Of a DNA stretch of 64,000 nucleotides, positions 59,786 through 64,000 are shown in pieces; positions within the stretch are counted from its first letter, which is position 1, and the number at the start of each line of letters is the position of its first letter. Both the position numbers and the translations under genes were made by a program. Below the pieces are notes generated by a model that was given only the letters and a program-made list of their open reading frames with translations, did no database searches and was not told the origin of the DNA. This DNA is from Paroedura picta. Its lineage: Eukaryota; Chordata; Lepidosauria; Squamata; Gekkonidae. The DNA is taken from assembly GCF_049243985.1 (NCBI RefSeq), contig NC_135371.1, positions 203,501-267,500 of the forward strand. The letters are read 5' to 3'.

Positions 59786-62700
59786 ATATGTTGTCATTAG
59801 GTGCGAAGTCGTGTCCAACCCATCGCGACCCCATGGACAATGATCCTCCAGGCCTTCCTGTCCTCCACCATTCCCCGGAGTCCATTTAAGTTTGCACCAA
59901 CTGCTTCAGTGTTCCATCCACCCACCTCATTCTCTGTCGTCCCCTTCTTCTTTTGCCCTCGATCGCTCCCAGCATTAGGCTCTTCTCCAGGGAGTCCTTC
60001 CTTCTCATGAGGTGGCCAAAGTATTTGAGTTTCATCTTCAGGATCTGGCCTTCTAAAGAGCAGTCAGGGCTGATCTCCTCTAGGACTGACGGGTTTGTTC
60101 GCCTTGCAGTCCAAGGGACTCGCAAGAGTCTTCTCCAGCACCAGAGTTCAAAGGCCTCAATTCTTTGATGCTCGGCCTTCCTTATGGTCCAACTTTCGCA
60201 GCCATACATTGCAACTGGGAAGACCATAGCCTTGACTAAACGCACTTTTGTTGGCAGGGTGATGTCTCTACTTTTTAGGATGCTGTCTAGATTTGCCATA
60301 GCTTTCCTCCCCATAAGCAAGCATCTTTTAATTTCTTTGCTGCAGTCCCCATCTGCAGTGATCTTGGAGCCCAGGAAAATAAAATCTGTCACTATCTCCA
60401 TTTCTTCCCCATCTATTTGCAAAGAATTGAGAGGGCCGGCTGCCATGATCTTTGTTTTCTTGATGTTGAGTGTCAAGCCAACTTTTGCACTCTCCTCCTT
60501 CACCCGTATCAACAGGCTCTTTAGTTCCTCTTCACTTTCTGCCATTAGAGTGGTATCATCTGCATATCTGAGGTTGTTGATATTTCTCTCTGCAATCTTT
60601 ATCCCAATTTGTGACTCCTCTAATCTCATGATGTGCTCCGCATATAAATTAAATAGGCAAGGTGACAGTATACAGCCTTGCCAAACTCCTTTCTCAATTT
60701 TGAACCAATCAGTGATTCCATGTTCAGTTCTCACTGTTGCTTCTTGATCTGCATATAAGTTTCTCAAGAGACAAATAAGATGCTCTGGTATTCCCATCTC
60801 TTTAAGAACTTGCCACAATTTGTTGTGCTCCACACAATCAAAGGCTTTAGCATAGTCAATGAAGCAGAAGTAGATGTTCTTCTGGAACTCCCTAGCTTTC
60901 TCCATGATCCAGCGTATGTTGGCAATTTGATCTCTAGTTCCTCTGCCTCTGAGTGCAATGGTGCGGTAGTTTGAACATTCTTTGGCATTGCCCTTCTTTG
61001 GGATTGGAATGTAAACTGACCTTTTCCAATCCTGTGGCCATTGTTGAGTTTTCCAAATTTGCTGGCATATTGAGTGTAGCACTTTTATTGCATCGTCTTT
61101 TAAGATTTTGAATAGTTCAACTGGAATGCTGTCACCACCACTAGCTTTATTGTTGCTCAGACCTCCTAAGGCCCATTTGACTTCACATTCCAGGATGTCT
61201 GGCTGCAGGTCAGTAACTACCCTTCTGTGCTTATCAGGGATGTTAAGCTCGCTCTTGTATAGTTCTGTATAATTTGCCACCTTTTTTAATCTCTTCTGCT
61301 TCTGTGAGGTCCTTACCATTTTGGTCCATTATCATACTCATCTTTACATGAAACGTTCTCTTCATATCTCCAATTTTCTTGAAAAGATCTCTGGTCCTCC
61401 CCATTCTATTGTTTTCTTCTATTGTTTGCACTGTTCATTTAAGAAGGCATTCTTATCTCTTCTAGCTTTTCTCTGGAATTCTGCATTCAATTGGGTGTAT
61501 CTTTCTCTTTCTCTCTTGCCTTTCACTTCCCTTCTCTCCTTAACTATTTGTAAAGCTTCCTCAGACAGCCATTTTGATTTCTTGCATTTTTTTTTTCTTT
61601 GGGATGGTTTTAGTTGCTACCTCTTGTACAATGTTGCGAACCTCCGTCCATAGTTCTTCAGGCACTCTGTCTATCAGATCTAATTCCTTAAATCTATTTG
61701 TCACCTCTACTGTATATTCGTCGGGGATACGATTTAGTTCATACCTGAGTGGCCTTAATGCTTTTCCCTACTTTCTTCACTTTAAGCCTAAATTTTGCAA
61801 CAAGAAGCTGATGATCTGAACCACAATCAGCTCCTGGTCTTGTTTTTATTGACTGTATAGAACTTCTCCATCTTTGGCTGCAGAGCACATAGTCAATCTG
61901 ATTTCTGTGTTGACTGTCTGGTGTTGTCCATATGTAGAGTCGTCTCTTGGGTTGTTGGAAAAGAGTGTTTGCTATGACCATTGTATTCTCTTGATAAAAT
62001 TCTACCAGCCTGTGGCCTGCTTCATTTTGTACTCCAAGGCCAAACTTGCCTGTTATCCCGGTTATCTTTTGGCTTCCTACTTTAGCATTCCAATCCCCCA
62101 TGATGATAAGCACATCATTTTTTGGCATTGCTTCTAGAAGGTGTTGTAGGGCTTCATAGAACTGGTCAACTTCATCCTCTTCAGCAGCAGTGGTTGGGGC
62201 GTAGACCTGGATCACTGTGATGTTGAATGGTTTGCCTTGGATTCGAACTGAGATCATTCTGTCATTTTGGGGATGGTATCCCAAGACTGCTTTCCCTACT
62301 CTCTTATTGATTATGAAGGCTACTCCATTTCTTCTGCAGGATTCTTGTTCACAGTAGTATACCTGATGGTCATCTGAATTAAATTCACCCATTCATGTCC
62401 ATTTGAGTTCACTGATTTCTAAAATGTCGATGTTCAGTCTTGTCATCTCTTGTTTATCCACGTCCAGCTTGCCTTGATTCATGGATCTGATGTTCCAGGT
62501 TCTTATGGAATACAAATCTTTACAGCATCGGACTGTCTTTTCGCCACCAGTTACTTCCACAACTGAGCGTCCTTTCGGCTTTGGCCCAGTCGCTTCATTC
62601 ATTCTGGCGCTACTCGTACTAGCCGTCTGCTCATCCCCAGTAGCATATTGGACACCTTCCGACCTGAGGGGCTCATCTTCCGGCGTCATATCGTTATGCC

Positions 62701-62902
62701 TTTTGAACTTGTCCATTGGGTTTTCATGGCAAGGATACTGGAGTGGTTTGCCATTTCCTTCTCCAGTGGATCACCTTTTGTCAGAGCTCTCTGCTATGAC
62801 CTGTCCGTCTTGGGTGGCCCTGCACGGCATAGCTCATAGCTTCACTGAACTATGCAAGCCCCCTTGCCAAGGCAAGGCAGCGATCCTTGAAGGGGGAGAT
62901 AC
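59786..62902 (-). mobile_element. RTE-BovB LINE, nearly full length, inactive
   Basis: About 3.1 kb, with 5' end near 62900 and 3' end at 59786 beside (TA)n. Endonuclease: 62716-61739 (ISELKWT, MGEFNSDDH, IIMGDWNAKVGSQ, GSDHQLLVAKF). Reverse transcriptase: 61319-59886 (NKASGGDSIPVELF, RSVYIPIPKKGNAKECSNYR, FIDYAKAFDCVEHNKLW, LRYADDTTLMAESEEEL) and the C-terminal TAR/GKRRRGRQRMRW region. Defects compared with the usual BovB protein: a Gly codon replaced by TGA between ELKWT and MGEF (about 62393), frame shifts between 61739 and 61319, and loss of about 33 residues after SNYRTIAL (near 60960). Confidence 0.95.
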
Positions 62903-62928
62903 ACACACACACACACACACACACACAA

Positions 62929-63006
<78 letters not shown>
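62903..63006. repeat. (AC)n(AT)n compound microsatellite
   Basis: About 13 AC units, AAAACAT, then about 34 AT units. Flanked by a perfect 22-bp inverted repeat at 62875-62896 and 63054-63075. Confidence 0.96.
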
Positions 63007-63010
<4 letters not shown>

Positions 63011-63094
63011 AAACAGTGCAGTGATAACATTTTACATCATCTAAAAACTGCCACCCCCTTCAAGGATCGCTGCCTCCCAAGAGGCATTCCTGGG

Positions 63095-63325
63095 GTGGGG
63101 GGCTTCAACTCCTCCACCTGCATCCAACTGGGTGGCCTTGAGCTAGTCACAATTATCTGAGCTCTTCTCACAGAGCAGTTCTATCAGAGCTCTCTCAGCC
63201 TCACTGACCTCACAGGGTGCCTGTTGTGGGGAGAGGAAGGGAAGGCAATTGGAAGCTGCACTGGGGCTCCTTCAGGCCGGAGGAAGCAGGGTATAAAATC
63301 CAACTCTTCTCCTTCTTACTGTGGG
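63095..63325 (+). mobile_element. tRNA-derived SINE, 5'-shortened
   Basis: GGGTGGCCTTGAGCTAGTCAC, AGCTCTCTCAGCCTCACTG, CCTGTTGTGGGGAGAGGAAGG, ending in TCTTCTCCTTCTT. The tRNA head is mostly missing. Confidence 0.8.
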
Positions 63326-63399
63326 ATCCTGAGGGAGAACAGAATGATCCCCTTGGGTTTGCCCCTGACTTTGGGCACAGACCCCAAGGCGCTCCCTGT

Positions 63400-64000
63400 C
63401 CAGCTCTTCCCTACATTTCCCCGCCAGGCCTTCTCCCCCCCCCCAGCTGGCTGGAATTGTTGGACTGGGGGAGGGGGGCAAGCCGCAGTCTCTTTGGCTG
63501 TGCCATGCACCGACAGGGATTCTCCAAGGGGCAGCCCCCCTGGGCGCCCCCCTCCCCCCTCCCCCCGGCATTGGCTGCTCAGAGAATCCTCGGGTCGGAG
63601 GCCCGTCTCGGTCTGTCCAGTCACCCGGGGGGCTTCAGCACGGCCCAGGGGTGGTCTTGGGGAAGCAGGAGGGGGGGGTGCTGTCAAAGGACCGAGAGCA
63701 GCCCCAGGCAACCCCCCCCCCCGCCCCGAGCAGCAGGCGCCTTTGCTTGAGACACAGCGCCAGGGTGGGGGGTGGGGTGGGGTGGCGTGGAGGCATTTGC
63801 CAGGCTCGGGCCCGGGATGCCAGACCGCCGGTGGGGAGGCGGAGGGGGGGGAGGCCCCAGGATGGCGGGAGAACCAACCGAAGCCGCACTCGGGACTCGG
63901 TCCAGCAGCCGCTGAGCCCAGGCCAGGCGGAGAGAGCCGGGGAGGGGGCTGCATTGCCGCCTCTGCCTCGGCAATATTGGGTCTGGGGGGGAGGGTGGGT
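63400..64000. other. GC-rich window edge, gene not identified
   Basis: CpG-rich DNA with long C and G runs, an ATTGG near 63573 and a GGATGGCGGGAG near 63862. Open frames on the minus strand are Pro/Gly/Ala-rich without a recognisable domain. It may be a promoter island or first exon of a neighbouring gene cut by the window end. Confidence 0.3.

Overview
The window is a gene-dense piece of a vertebrate major histocompatibility complex (MHC), most likely from a squamate reptile. Support for a squamate comes from a nearly complete RTE-BovB LINE, several CR1 LINEs, L2-like LINE tails, many copies of one tRNA-derived SINE with a (CTT/AAG)-rich tail, and small hAT fold-back elements with 8-bp target duplications. 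The species cannot be fixed from the sequence alone.

Four host genes can be read exon by exon with legal splice sites and continuous phase. BRD2 (minus strand, 12 coding exons, 795 aa) sits behind a large CpG island. MHC class II DM alpha (DMA, plus strand, 5 exons, 253 aa) and DM beta (DMB, plus strand, 6 exons, 263 aa) follow. RING1 (minus strand, 6 coding exons, 340 aa) lies tail-to-tail with DMB. BRD2 and DMA are head-to-head, as in mammals and birds, but RING1 directly beside DMB differs from the human order, where other class II genes, COL11A2, RXRB, SLC39A7 and HSD17B8 lie between BRD2 and RING1.

Layout: 1-11.0 kb is repeat-rich intergenic DNA (CR1, BovB tail, SINEs, a fossil Copia-type fragment, a hAT fold-back). 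11.0-18.9 kb is BRD2, and 18.0-20.6 kb its promoter island. 20.6-27.3 kb is a repeat block containing a hAT-like element with two CTCF-like motifs and a 1.9-kb CR1. 27.5-30.8 kb is DMA, 31-34.1 kb intergenic, 34.4-39.5 kb DMB, 39.5-42.4 kb intergenic, and 42.4-49.1 kb RING1. 49.2-63.3 kb is almost wholly repeats, including a 134-bp satellite and the BovB copy. The last 0.6 kb is GC-rich and may be the edge of another gene.

Functionally, DMA and DMB form the endosomal peptide-exchange factor for class II molecules; both have X/Y-box promoter modules expected to respond to RFX, NF-Y and CIITA. BRD2 (an acetyl-histone reader) and RING1 (a PRC1 E3 ligase) are chromatin regulators that travel with the class II region in vertebrates. 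I found no convincing undescribed protein system. The most interesting signals are regulatory and structural: the CTCF-like pair inside a transposon, a SINE abutting the DMB promoter, an in-frame minisatellite before DMA exon 3, satellite arrays on both sides of RING1, and a dispersed tail with a hammerhead-like core.
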